This document shows positions 45,310-55,268 of a DNA stretch of 64,000 nt, in pieces. The notes beneath the pieces were generated by a model. The model ran no database searches, was not told the origin of the DNA, and saw nothing but the letters and a program-made list of their open reading frames with translations. Made by a program: the position numbers and the translations under genes. Where the stretch lies: positions 186,001 to 250,000 of the forward strand of contig MU867094.1 of NCBI GenBank assembly GCA_033725935.1, written 5' to 3'. The first letter of the stretch is position 1. Every line of letters starts with the position of its first letter. This DNA is from Cladorrhinum sp. PSN259. Lineage: Eukaryota; Ascomycota; Sordariomycetes; Sordariales; Podosporaceae.

Positions 45310-47981
45310 ATGTCTTCTGCTGGGCAGACCACACAGCCTGCTGCTGCTCTGCCGGATGCAGAATCCCAGGCCGCCAAAATCTCAAAGGTGGCAAAGAAGC
45401 GTGCAGCCCGAGCATGCATCAACTGCCGCACCCGCAAGGTCCGCTGTGACTGCGTAGAGACCTACCCAGGGCCATGCAACAATTGTGCCCATGAAGGCGT
45501 GGAATGTGTGGTTGTGGAAACCCGGAGGAAAAAGTTGGTTCTCATCTGTCCGCCAATTGGAAGACACACAGAGCTAACAGCATGTTTCTCACCCCTCCAG
45601 GAGACAACCAGCCTCGGTCCCGGTCACAGCAACTCTGACCGGACGCATTCTGGGAGCCGAGGCGCAAGCCAGAGCCATTGCTGGTAATGCACCCATCATG
45701 AATTCAGCAAGGGCTCTCCCTGGTTCCATCTGTAAGTGTGACCGCCCCCTAGCCAGGATTGCTTTTTTTGACCCACCGCACACACAATCACATGCATGCT
45801 CGACCATCAAAGTAAATGGCTTGTGATCGGATGAACCCCGTTATCTGACATTTGTTGGTGTGCCAGATCACAACCCCTCGTCATTGCCCAATGGCCGTTT
45901 CAATGCCCCGATTATGCCCCGCTATGTGCCTCGAGGCATCAATCTTCCCCAGACTCCGGGAGCAAACACTGTCGACATTGAGCTGCCAGGCTTCATCAAA
46001 CCCCTTCCAGCAAAACTGAAGCCATGTGACCGGACCTACCTCAGGGATTCGGGCGCTGTAACGCTGCCACCGCCCTTCTTTCAGAGAGCCTGCCTGAAGC
46101 TCTACGTCGAATATGTTCACCCGTACATGCCCATGATGGACATCTACTCCTTCCTCGACGCAATCAACGACAATGGCAGAAATGGAAACACGATCAGCCT
46201 TCTTCTCTTCCAGGCCGTCATGTTTGCCGGCATCACCTTTGTGGACGAGGAAATGATGCTCCGAGCCGGCTACGTCGACAGGAGGAAGACCAGGGCCCTC
46301 TTCTTTGAGAGAGTCAAGGTAAGCCCAAGGCTCAGGTACCCAGTATGCCTGCCCTTTTCACTAACATCTCCGCCAGAAATTATACCAGGTCGAGTGCGAG
46401 GACAACGACATGGCCCTGATACAGTCACTATTACTCATGACATATTATTACGAATCGCCCCAAGATCGCATGGACACGTGGCACTGGATCGGAGTCGCCA
46501 TCTCGCTGGCGCAGAACCTAGGTCTCCATCGTAACCCGGATGCCTTACCAATGAGTCCACAACAAAAGGCCTTGCACAAACGAGTCTGGTGGTCCTGCTA
46601 CATGCGCGATCGCCTCATCGCCCTCGGAATGCGCAGACCTACCCGTATCAAGGACGAAGATTTCAATGTTCCACTCCTCGAGGAATCCGACTTTGCGATT
46701 CGCACTCTTTCCGAAGACAACCTCCTTTTGGGGCCCGAATGCACCTTGGTCAGGGATGTGGAAAGCCAGCGTAAACTTGCATTTATGTGCATGGAGAAGG
46801 CTAAGTTGTGTCTGATCATCAGCAAGATGCTCAAACTGCAGTATTCGGTCCTCCGCGAGGGAGCACCACCGACGGTAGGTAGTGATGGGATGCTGTTGCC
46901 TAAGAAGGACACAAGCACCGAAGAAGTCCAGTCAGTGGATGGGTTGCTGGAGGCATGGCTGCAGAATCTTCCCCGGTGCTGCCATTACGAGTCTCTTGGT
47001 GTAGAGGAGATTCCGGCAGGAGTCAAGACGTTGGCCGTTCAACGAAACCTCTTACACATGGTGTTTTATACCGCCATGTCTGCTCTACACCGCCCCCTTT
47101 TCCTTAACCTCAACTCCGGTCAGCAATCGAGTACGCCGCAACAACAGCAAAACTTTACCCAACAGCGAGTGCGGGAATGTGCTGACCGCGTCGTCGAGAT
47201 GGTTGCTGGACTTCGTCAACATGGACTGATACAGTATCTGTCGACTGTCGGCGTGACGGTCATTTTGCCAGCCATGATCATCAAGTTGTTTGACATGAAC
47301 AATCCCAACTTGATAGTCGGACAGAGGGCCTATCAAGACTTTACAGAATGCATGGAAGCCATGCACACGCTAAAAACAATCTACGCCGCCGCAGAGTACG
47401 CGGTGAGATTCATGCAGCAGGCATTCGATAAGACGAGACACACTGCACTAGCCATGGCTACCGCAGCCCAGGTTGCTGTCGGCAGCCAATTACAACAGCA
47501 CGCCTACATAACTCAACACGTACACTCCAGGCAACAACTGCAGAGGACATTGGCGCCAGGGCTCGACATCCCCTCCACAATTCCCGAGAACCCATCAACA
47601 CCCCCACCCGAAACCATACCCACCTTCCTCAACTCCTCCTCCCAGACCAACATATTCCAAACGACACACGTATCCCCGGGGTTTGGTGGCAGTGAGTACT
47701 CAATGGTGGACGATCAGCAGACACCGCCAGGGACAGATGAAGACTCGGGGACACAGGGCGAGTCTCCGTCATCATCTTCAGATCAGGACGTTTTTGGATA
47801 CGACCCGATGGATTACCTGTCGACTACCGAGAACCAAGCAGATGTTGAGTTCGAGCAATGGATCACCTTCAATGCCGAGGGAGTAGGCAACTCTGGAGGT
47901 GAGATCTTGGACTTGAACACGAGCACCGGAGGATTCAACTTTGGGAATCAGGGGATGTGGGAGCAGCAGTCGGCTGTATAA
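45310..47981 (+). CDS. Zn2Cys6 transcription factor of the CTF1/FarA/FarB (cutinase, fatty acid) family
   Basis: Exons 45310-45533, 45601-45731, 45867-46318 and 46377-47981 give 803 residues. Introns are 67, 135 and 58 nt; the first has the less common donor GTTGGT but a good CTAAC branch site. The zinc cluster starts near residue 36 as CINCRTRKVRC, then nine residues, CNNC, six residues and C; a seventh Cys directly follows Asp after the third. The middle homology region (fungal_trans) includes MTYYYESPQD, DTWHWIGVAISLAQNLGLHR and the signature WWSCYMRDRLIALGMRRPTR followed by IKDEDFNVP. That block is shared with cutinase factor CTF1 and the fatty-acid regulators FarA/FarB (Neurospora far-1/far-2). 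The C-terminal part is Gln, Ser and Pro-rich. Family assignment is firm. Which member it is, and its targets, cannot be told from sequence alone. Confidence 0.85.
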
Positions 47982-48308
47982 AACAAAAGAAACGGCCAGC
48001 ACACGCAATGGTCGGTGCATTGGATTGATGAAGGGATGAAAATATGCTTGAGATGTTTAGTTGCTTGCTTTTCTTTTTCTGTCTCTTCATTTTGGCATAG
48101 CCTTGTGATTTGGAGCAAGGAGTTGGAGGCTTTTTTATATTCGGGTCATGATGACCCACGCTCTCTCGCTTGTCGGAGGTGCAAAACGGAGTTTTTTGTC
48201 TACTTTTTCTCAAATCCTGACTGGAATGACAGGACTCAACGATGGAACCGGATGACTTCGGAACACAACAAATACCGGGTAGATTTTTTTTCCCCATGTT
48301 GGACGGAA

Positions 48309-48311
<3 letters not shown>

Positions 48312-48340
<29 letters not shown>
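48312..48340. repeat. Poly-T tract, 29 bases
   Basis: Uninterrupted run of 29 T in the 3' flank of the zinc-cluster gene. Confidence 0.85.
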
Positions 48341-48342
<2 letters not shown>

Positions 48343-49323
48343 ACATACATAGAATAGGAAAGAACGGTTAAGGCCAACCGGCGGGAACAAATATTGGATT
48401 TTCAACGATGGATGAAATATGGATCATTGGATCTACAATAAAGCAACTGATTTATAAATTCTTTGAAAGTATCTTTTTGATAAAGTGGAATTGAATGGAT
48501 TTGTGTTTCGTCATTTCGAGGTGTTTTGCTTTCGTAATTTTTGTTTTACTTGTTTCAACCGAGACCCCGTGATCCATGTAAACAATACCGATGACTGGCG
48601 GGCGCACAGTGACAAAGGTGACAAGGACCAGATCTGAGAGACAGAGGGCCAGAACATTGAGAACAGACGGTGGAGGATGAGTGTGGATGGTCTTGTCAGT
48701 TGTGTGGAGTTTAAACGTCATTTCGAGCAATCAAATTGTCTGTGCTACACCGCTATCTCAGCTCGGAGGGAAATGCGTGGCTGACTGTTAGGGATACCAC
48801 CTGTTCCCACTCTGTGCCAAGCCGCCAGTTTGGGGCTAGCGGGCGTCTACCCGAGATCAAATCTCCAAACGCGATCCCGACAGACGCAGATTCCCAAGCA
48901 GTTAAAATGAGGACTGGGTCCTTTTGGCGCGCTCCTCTTTCTGATAATTCCATTACTCAGTAGTTACGGGACTTGGGTTTCTCATTTCTCTCTTTTTTCC
49001 TCTTTTTCTCTTCTCTTTTGCACGCGTCGTTATTCTCCATTGTCGTTGTTACTTGTGAATTGTCAAATTCTCTACGCTCACTTGTCCTGTTGTTCATTCT
49101 TTCCATTGGCTTCTTCCTTTATACTTCTGATTCAGACTTGTTTCAGTTTAGGTTACTGGCAGAAAAGGCTCCTTTCTTTGCCGAATTGAGCACACGCACA
49201 CGGAATACGGGAATAATTACGGACAAGTCCAAGTGTCCAGCGCTTACAGGCAACACCTAACTCTTCAGCCCAGCGCATCGCATTGCATCGCATCGAATCT
49301 CAACTCTCACAGGCAGGCGCATA

Positions 49324-49353
49324 CGTACCTGACCGTACCTGACCGTACCTGAC
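49324..49353. repeat. Three perfect copies of CGTACCTGAC
   Basis: A 10-base unit repeated three times in tandem about 550 bases upstream of the GAS2-domain start codon. It could be a multi-copy protein binding site or chance slippage. Confidence 0.7.
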
Positions 49354-49877
49354 GCAGGCCGACCTCCCAGGTTGCATCACACCAGCCCAACCAAGCATTT
49401 ATACTTTTCGCTCTTACGCAGTCCTGCAGTACACCGTGGACCTCCCCCAGCCTCTAAGCGACCTAAACCAAGGCGCCCAACGCACCGGTACCTAAGCTAA
49501 ACCTTGGTGAGCGTCCGGACTTGCTGCCACGACCCGCCACCCTGGCCAGACTGCCGCCGCCTCAGAGATTCCTTGTTTGCATCACTTGCGGTAGTGAATC
49601 GGAGCTGATCTTTGTTTCGTGTGGCTTCCCCAGCGAACCAATTCACTGTGGACCGTGCTGCAAGCTAGCCCGCCGGGGGTACAGCGAACGGTTGTCACAA
49701 GCCAACGCCTTTTATATTCTTACATCTACTATGAGTCGCCCCGAGCAGCAGCATCTTTTGCCCGTCGTCTCGCCAGGCTCGTAGGAGGGCCATTATGTCG
49801 ACGACGTGCCCCAAACTTCTCCGAGACCGCCATTGACGATCTCATCACCACAGCCAGAAAACACATACGACCCCGTC

Positions 49878-52868
49878 ATGGACGACCCGCTGCCGTCCTC
49901 CATGACCCCTCCCGCCTACATGGCGTCCCGCGGCCGGCAACTCCGTTCGACATCCATGACTTCAGACCCCACCACCCGACAGTACCAACAACTACGAACC
50001 AACGACGACCTCTTACAGAACCTTACACCAAAAACTGCCGTCGAAGCTATTCGGAACCCGACTGGGGCTTTAAAGACATGCATCGACTCGGCCGCCCCGT
50101 CCGAGCAGGCTTTTGCTATAAGGGCCGCAATTGCCTCCAATAACATTGCAGAATGGCTGGAAGAGATCACCAGCTGGCCTTGGCCTGCCAAAGGGGGCTC
50201 ATCTGGCTTCGAGTCACCAGTAGCAAAGAGACGGAGATTATCCAGCATCGATGAAGTTCCCTCAGCGCCCTGGGACCCCTCTCTGGAGGAAGAGAAGGAA
50301 TACATCGGGAGCCTTCCAGCGGCCGATGTAGTGAGATACGAAAAACGAATCAACGAATTCAGCATGAACCTGGATCGGCTCGAAATCGAAGAAATCAAGA
50401 CGCAGGTCTTGCACTACCACATCATGCCACTGTCGAGGCCGGGAACCCCGCTGTTCGACTCGGGCCGTTCCGCGACGTCGGCATTGACCACGCTAGCAAG
50501 GATGGACGATCTAACCGCACTCATCACAGCAACCTTGATGCAAGCACTGCCAAATCTGTCCAAACTCACTAGGCTGATGAATGTTTGGAGTTTTCGCCTT
50601 TTGGTTCTTCGCAAAATACCCGTCTTCTTGAAGTCGTTGGCTGATGCTGAGGGTGCGCTCCGATCCGGATGGAATTACAGCAACCTGGTATCGAAAGGGG
50701 ATGGTGACGATGACGAGCTTGATGTATCGCCTTCCAGGCAACCTGCAGTGCTCTCGCAGAAGGGCTACGAGGTGAAGAAGGCCTCGTTGGAACGGAAGGT
50801 AGCCAAGACTGGTAGAGACCTGGACTCCATGCTGGACATTCTGGAAGGCCATCAGGATACGCTCCCTGAGAGCTGGATCGATCGCGTTGACTCTCTAGAG
50901 CAGGAGTACGGCGAATGGATTGTTGCATGCGAACAAAAGCTCAGAGAAGCACATCTGACCCGAATCGTGGAGGACACGGCTGAGGGAGAGCTCGACTCTG
51001 GCGACGCAGTACCTGGCAACTCTTCCGTCAACGAGGACGAGACAACATCTGAATCGCAGGACGGTAAGCCAACAGCAGGACCACACCCAGATGAAAATCG
51101 CGTACAGTTTTTGAGACGACTATTTGATAATCAAGTTCCGGCCAAAAAACCAGTTATCAAGGTCATTCAGCCCTCTGACGACGCCACCAACCGTGACCCT
51201 CGAATCATTTCGGTCGAGCCTATTACACCAAACATGCATGCTGAGCCTTCCCAGTCACAAGCCCAGGAGGACCAAAACTTCGACGCAGACAGGGAAATTC
51301 ATCTGACTTTCGACGGATTACAAGAGAGCCAACTTCCTCGCAACAGCCTACTCAAGGAAGAGATCGGAAAAGATGCTGAAACAAAGGATTTTTTCACCGA
51401 AGATGACGAATGCAAGGACATTCCTAGTTACTACTCGGATACTTCGGATGGTTATGTCTCACAGCCTGAGCTTCCGGTTCTGCCACGCCCCAGGAGAGTC
51501 AGCGATATGACGGTGGCATCTACAGTTGTTTACGACCGCCTGGCCGATTTCTCCGACTTCTCCACTGACATCGATCATGGTACTCCCGAGCGCTTTAGCC
51601 GCAGAGATTTAACTGATACCTTGAGCCCCGCCAGTGAGATCCGGGCGCCGAGCTCACCGCCGGCTTTCCGATCGGGGACGAGGTCAATGTCTGTGAGCTT
51701 CAACGAGGAGCCCATGGTAGCGCAGTTGCCGAGCTTCTCAAGCTCACCAAAGACGCCCCAAACCACATTAATATTTGAAGATGAAACGCCGGGAAGCACC
51801 GGAAGCCCTAAGACGCCCATGTCTGCCACGGACGTTCAGCTTCAGCAGCAGATTAGCGAGATCCTAGAATCAGTGCCGGCTAAGATCCGCCTGACGACAG
51901 GACTTCCCGCAGTCAATTTGAACCCGCCTGATTTCAAAATGCCGGTCACGCGAAAGCCGTCAAAGCCTGAAATGCATCGCAGCTACTCCAGCATGTCTGC
52001 GCGGTCTACTGGGTCGCGTGCTGGGTCGCGTGCTGGTACTCCTTCATTCACCTTGGCCCCCGCATTTGGCCGTACGAACCGACAGCGCCCCAAGCCTGGC
52101 AACCCAGAGATCAAACTTTACCACCTCTCGCGATCCAACGGCGAAGCACCGATCAAGCTCTTCATAAGGTGTGTGGGCGAGCGCGGAGAGCGGGTCATGG
52201 TTCGTGTGGGAGGAGGCTGGGCAGATCTGGGTGAATACCTCAAGGAATATGCCAGCCATCACGGCCGGCGATCTGCCTGTGGGGAAGGTAAGGTAGAGGT
52301 CAAGGATCTCCCCGGCAGAGCGGCGCTAGGCGCTGCTTCTAGCGCTACTCGCTCGGTTTCCACACCGCCTAGCCGTCCAGCCTCGGCACAGGATGTCCAC
52401 AACTCCCACAACTCACCCATTAGCATCAGCCCGCTTGGTGGCCCACTCAGGGTCCGCAAGACTAGAAGGGCTACAGGTGTGGGTAGTGTGGGTAGTGTAG
52501 TGCCCACAACCGAGGAAGCAAAGACACCGCTCTCTACGGTGAGTATGCCGGACAGCAATGGTACGCCTTCCTCCAGCGGGTCGACGAGGTCTAGGTCGAG
52601 CTCGAGACTCAGCTGGGGTGAGGAGGATATTTCGCTTGGTATGGCTGGGCCTAGGGCAAAGCAGATTGAGATGAGTGAGGAGAATAAGGCATGGGTGGAG
52701 AGCGTCAAGGAGAAGGTCAGACTCGCTAGCGGTGAGAGAAAGGTATCTGCCCCTGTTGGGTCCTCCCGTGCGATCTCACCGGATGTGTCTTCGCTTCTGG
52801 ATGGAGCAAAGTTTGGAGATATGGGTAAGGTCGGTGCTACCAAACGGATTTTCAGGCGGCCAGCTTGA
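49878..52868 (+). CDS. GAS2 (GAR)-domain protein, predicted microtubule binder
   Basis: Single exon from the ATG at 49878, 996 residues; the same frame is open upstream to 49785. Residues about 50-380 are helical (EEEKEY, YEKRINEFSMNLDRLEIEEI, ASLERKVAKTGRDLDSMLDI) and look like a spectrin-type or coiled-coil region. A long acidic and Ser/Pro-rich stretch follows. Near the C terminus (about 742-795) is a GAS2-related domain: PEIKLYHLSRS, IKLFIRCVGERGERVMVRVG, GGWADLGEYLKEY. GAS2/GAR domains bind microtubules in animal GAS2 and spectraplakin proteins. The tail is Ser/Arg-rich with many SP/TP sites. A cytoskeletal linker role is inferred. The start is uncertain: an upstream ATG at 49731 begins MSRPEQQHLLPVVSPGS in the same frame and is separated from this ORF only by one TAG codon. 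Confidence 0.8.
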   Translation: MDDPLPSSMTPPAYMASRGRQLRSTSMTSDPTTRQYQQLRTNDDLLQNLTPKTAVEAIRNPTGALKTCIDSAAPSEQAFAIRAAIASNNIAEWLEEITSWPWPAKGGSSGFESPVAKRRRLSSIDEVPSAPWDPSLEEEKEYIGSLPAADVVRYEKRINEFSMNLDRLEIEEIKTQVLHYHIMPLSRPGTPLFDSGRSATSALTTLARMDDLTALITATLMQALPNLSKLTRLMNVWSFRLLVLRKIPVFLKSLADAEGALRSGWNYSNLVSKGDGDDDELDVSPSRQPAVLSQKGYEVKKASLERKVAKTGRDLDSMLDILEGHQDTLPESWIDRVDSLEQEYGEWIVACEQKLREAHLTRIVEDTAEGELDSGDAVPGNSSVNEDETTSESQDGKPTAGPHPDENRVQFLRRLFDNQVPAKKPVIKVIQPSDDATNRDPRIISVEPITPNMHAEPSQSQAQEDQNFDADREIHLTFDGLQESQLPRNSLLKEEIGKDAETKDFFTEDDECKDIPSYYSDTSDGYVSQPELPVLPRPRRVSDMTVASTVVYDRLADFSDFSTDIDHGTPERFSRRDLTDTLSPASEIRAPSSPPAFRSGTRSMSVSFNEEPMVAQLPSFSSSPKTPQTTLIFEDETPGSTGSPKTPMSATDVQLQQQISEILESVPAKIRLTTGLPAVNLNPPDFKMPVTRKPSKPEMHRSYSSMSARSTGSRAGSRAGTPSFTLAPAFGRTNRQRPKPGNPEIKLYHLSRSNGEAPIKLFIRCVGERGERVMVRVGGGWADLGEYLKEYASHHGRRSACGEGKVEVKDLPGRAALGAASSATRSVSTPPSRPASAQDVHNSHNSPISISPLGGPLRVRKTRRATGVGSVGSVVPTTEEAKTPLSTVSMPDSNGTPSSSGSTRSRSSSRLSWGEEDISLGMAGPRAKQIEMSEENKAWVESVKEKVRLASGERKVSAPVGSSRAISPDVSSLLDGAKFGDMGKVGATKRIFRRPA

Positions 52869-54073
52869 TTTGGTAAACTTTGGAAGGGAATGGGAAAGAA
52901 ATTTGATACAATTGGAGTTTTTGGGAGGGAGAATTAAACATGGGAACAAAGGGAACGATTTACATATGAATGGAACAGACACCACGGGTAAACAAAAACC
53001 TATGCGGTTGGGACTATGCATTGGAGGTGAATGGTGGTTGGTTGGGGGCGGCTGGCGTCTGAATTTGGTAAATGCATACATATACATATACCCACATGAG
53101 GGGGAACGGAACCAAACATGGGTTGGAGGGTGTGGATGGAGGAAACTGGAAAGAAACGGGCCTTGTCTGCTTTTGTTTTTCCTTTGTGTCAACTTTTTTT
53201 CTGCAGGATTGATAGGACATTTTTTATTTTTTGACGTCCGCCGGCTTGTTTGAAGAAGAAGAATTTGGCACTAACATACCTATGTTGAATCCCATACACT
53301 GAAGTGGAATTCGGGAAAGGAAACAGAAGGAAGGTGTTTGTTGTTGTTGTTACTGTTATTTTGGATTAGACGCAACGAATATATATCATTACCTTTTATT
53401 TTTGGTCTTTTGGTTATTCTCTCCGTTGTATTGTGTCCAACTTCCAGTGTCTTCCTGTCTGTGGTTTTTTGGTTTTTGGTTTTTTGTGATTTGGTTTCCT
53501 TTTTGTAGGACAGAACAAATATCAAGAAGTCAACCCCTTTTTATCTCTATATGTATAATAAATGAGAGTGAAAAAAAGAACAGTCTTTGATCAAGTTTTA
53601 TTTTTCTTCAAAAGAGTTGTAGATGGTTGGTATGGCGGGGTCTCAGATCTACATGTGTGAAGCGTAACAAGGAAAAAAGGGTGAGAAAAGAAAGGGGGTT
53701 CGAAAGAGGGAGGTGTGACAAACTCAGCCGCCACAGGAACAAAACACAAATAAGTTCAGCATCAGCCAACTACATGCATAGCTACTATGTATGTATGTAA
53801 CCCCAATGAGGAAAATACAGGGCGCGCTTTTATTCTAGTCATCTCAACGAAATATCTCGGTGGAATTTTAAAATTTGAAACTTTTTTTTTTTTTTTTTGG
53901 CGCCACTCCCCCGAAAGTTTTGTTGTGTATAATACATTAATCATAACTACATAAAGTCAAAAAAGGTTTAATTACCCCATTACATCCATCCTTCTTCTCC
54001 CCTTTCCGTTCCCTCAACATTATATATATATATATGCACAAAAGATTGAGTTCTCATATCCAAATCGTACAGT
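52869..54073. other. Convergent intergenic region
   Basis: Lies between the ends of the GAS2-domain gene (plus) and the lipase gene (minus). AT-rich, with a 17-base T run at 53882-53898 and an (AT)n tract near 54021-54034. No gene is supported. Confidence 0.5.
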
Positions 54074-55268
54074 TTATTTCTCTCCAGCGGGCAGTGTCTT
54101 GACGAGCTGGATATCCTCGGCAACCCACTCGTTCAGCTTGGCCGCAATCTCGGCATCGCTAATATCGGACCGCGTACGGGCACGGAATGGTGTGCTCGGA
54201 GGCGAGCAGCTGACGAGCCCCTGGAAGTACCATCCGTGGAAATCCATGTTGAAGCCCGCTGTTCCGCCGTTGCACGAGATGTTGGCATGTCCGGTGCAGA
54301 GCTCGATCTCGCCGATAGTCACCTCGGAGTCATCGCCCTCGTCGAACCAATACTCGGGGCTGGTGTGTCTGTAGTTGAAGATGATGGGAGGGAGGCGGGG
54401 GACGGGGTCGGCGGCATGAGTAACTCGAAGCTCTGAGCCGGCCTGGTTGGTGAGGAACTTGGCAAACGCGCTGTTGCCAACACGCGGGGAACCATAAGTG
54501 ATCAGGTCGGTAGCGATGCCTCCCTTGCGGAGGTAACCAGCGGCAAGAGTGCCGACGGCGGCGCCGAGGGAGTAACCAGTGACGGCGACCTTGTAGGTCG
54601 GGTTGGCTGCCTTGGCCTCCTTGACCAAGGCAAGAGCCCGGGAGGCGATTTCGAGGTAGGAGGCATAGAAGCCAGTGTGTACGAGGCAGCCCGGTACAAG
54701 GTCGCAGGGAACTTGAGTGAAGATGAAACTGAAAAAAGGTGGAAGGCGAATTAACAACTATTTCTCAGGGTATTATTGATTGGAAAAATTCGGGACTTAC
54801 TCGACGATCCAGTTCCGGACCGAAACAGAGCCCTTGAAGGAGAGCACAATCACCTTGTCGACGGGATCAACAGCAACGAAGCCACGAGTATCCAAGATAG
54901 ATCCACTGTAAGAGCTTTTAGCATCTGCTGCTGCACATGTCTCGGATTGTTCGGGGATGAGCATACATGAACGAGCCGACGACGGTGGCATTGTGGGATT
55001 CGATTGTATCGCATTCATTCTTGCCACAAGTGACCTTGGTGCCAGGAGCGACATCGTCGCTGTTGCAGCTTGCCGCAGCAGTCCATTGAGCGTACAATTT
55101 GATCTTTGCGAGATCAGCAGCGGAAACAGCTAAAGATGAATGGATGTCTTAGAACTTGGTCTTTCAAAGACATGTTGTTGTGACGGTAAACTTACCAGCT
55201 CTTTTCTGCTGAGGGGCGGCCAACGCGAGGCCCGCCAGGGATAGGGAGGTAAACAATGAGACCTTCAT
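54074..55268 (-). CDS. Secreted class 3 lipase
   Basis: Hydrolyses ester bonds of triacylglycerols or related lipids outside the cell. Exons on the minus strand: 55268-55196, 55129-54967, 54905-54801 and 54728-54074 (introns 66, 61 and 72 nt), 331 residues. A signal peptide (about 1-18, MKVSLFTSLSLAGLALAA) is followed by PQQKR, a Kex2-type processing site. The alpha/beta-hydrolase nucleophile is Ser167 in GYSLG, with the catalytic Asp in THAADPVPRLPP and His in MDFHGWYF. SPRVGN after the nucleophile strand is typical of the family (fungal lipases of the Thermomyces/Rhizomucor type and feruloyl esterase A). The motif has Tyr where most members have His (GHSLG). The lid region NWIVDFIFTQVPC fits a lipase better than a feruloyl esterase. 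A TATAA lies about 112 bases upstream of the start. Confidence 0.88.

Larger units (their letters stand above)
47982..49877. other. Intergenic and leader region before the GAS2-domain gene
   Basis: Contains the 3' flank of the zinc-cluster gene with a 29-base T run, a C/T-rich promoter-like stretch (about 48,970-49,160), a 10-base tandem repeat at 49324-49353 and a frame at 49731-49877 that continues into the next gene but is broken by TAG at 49782. A possible leader intron could run from a GTGAGC donor near 49506 to the same TAG. Confidence 0.45.
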
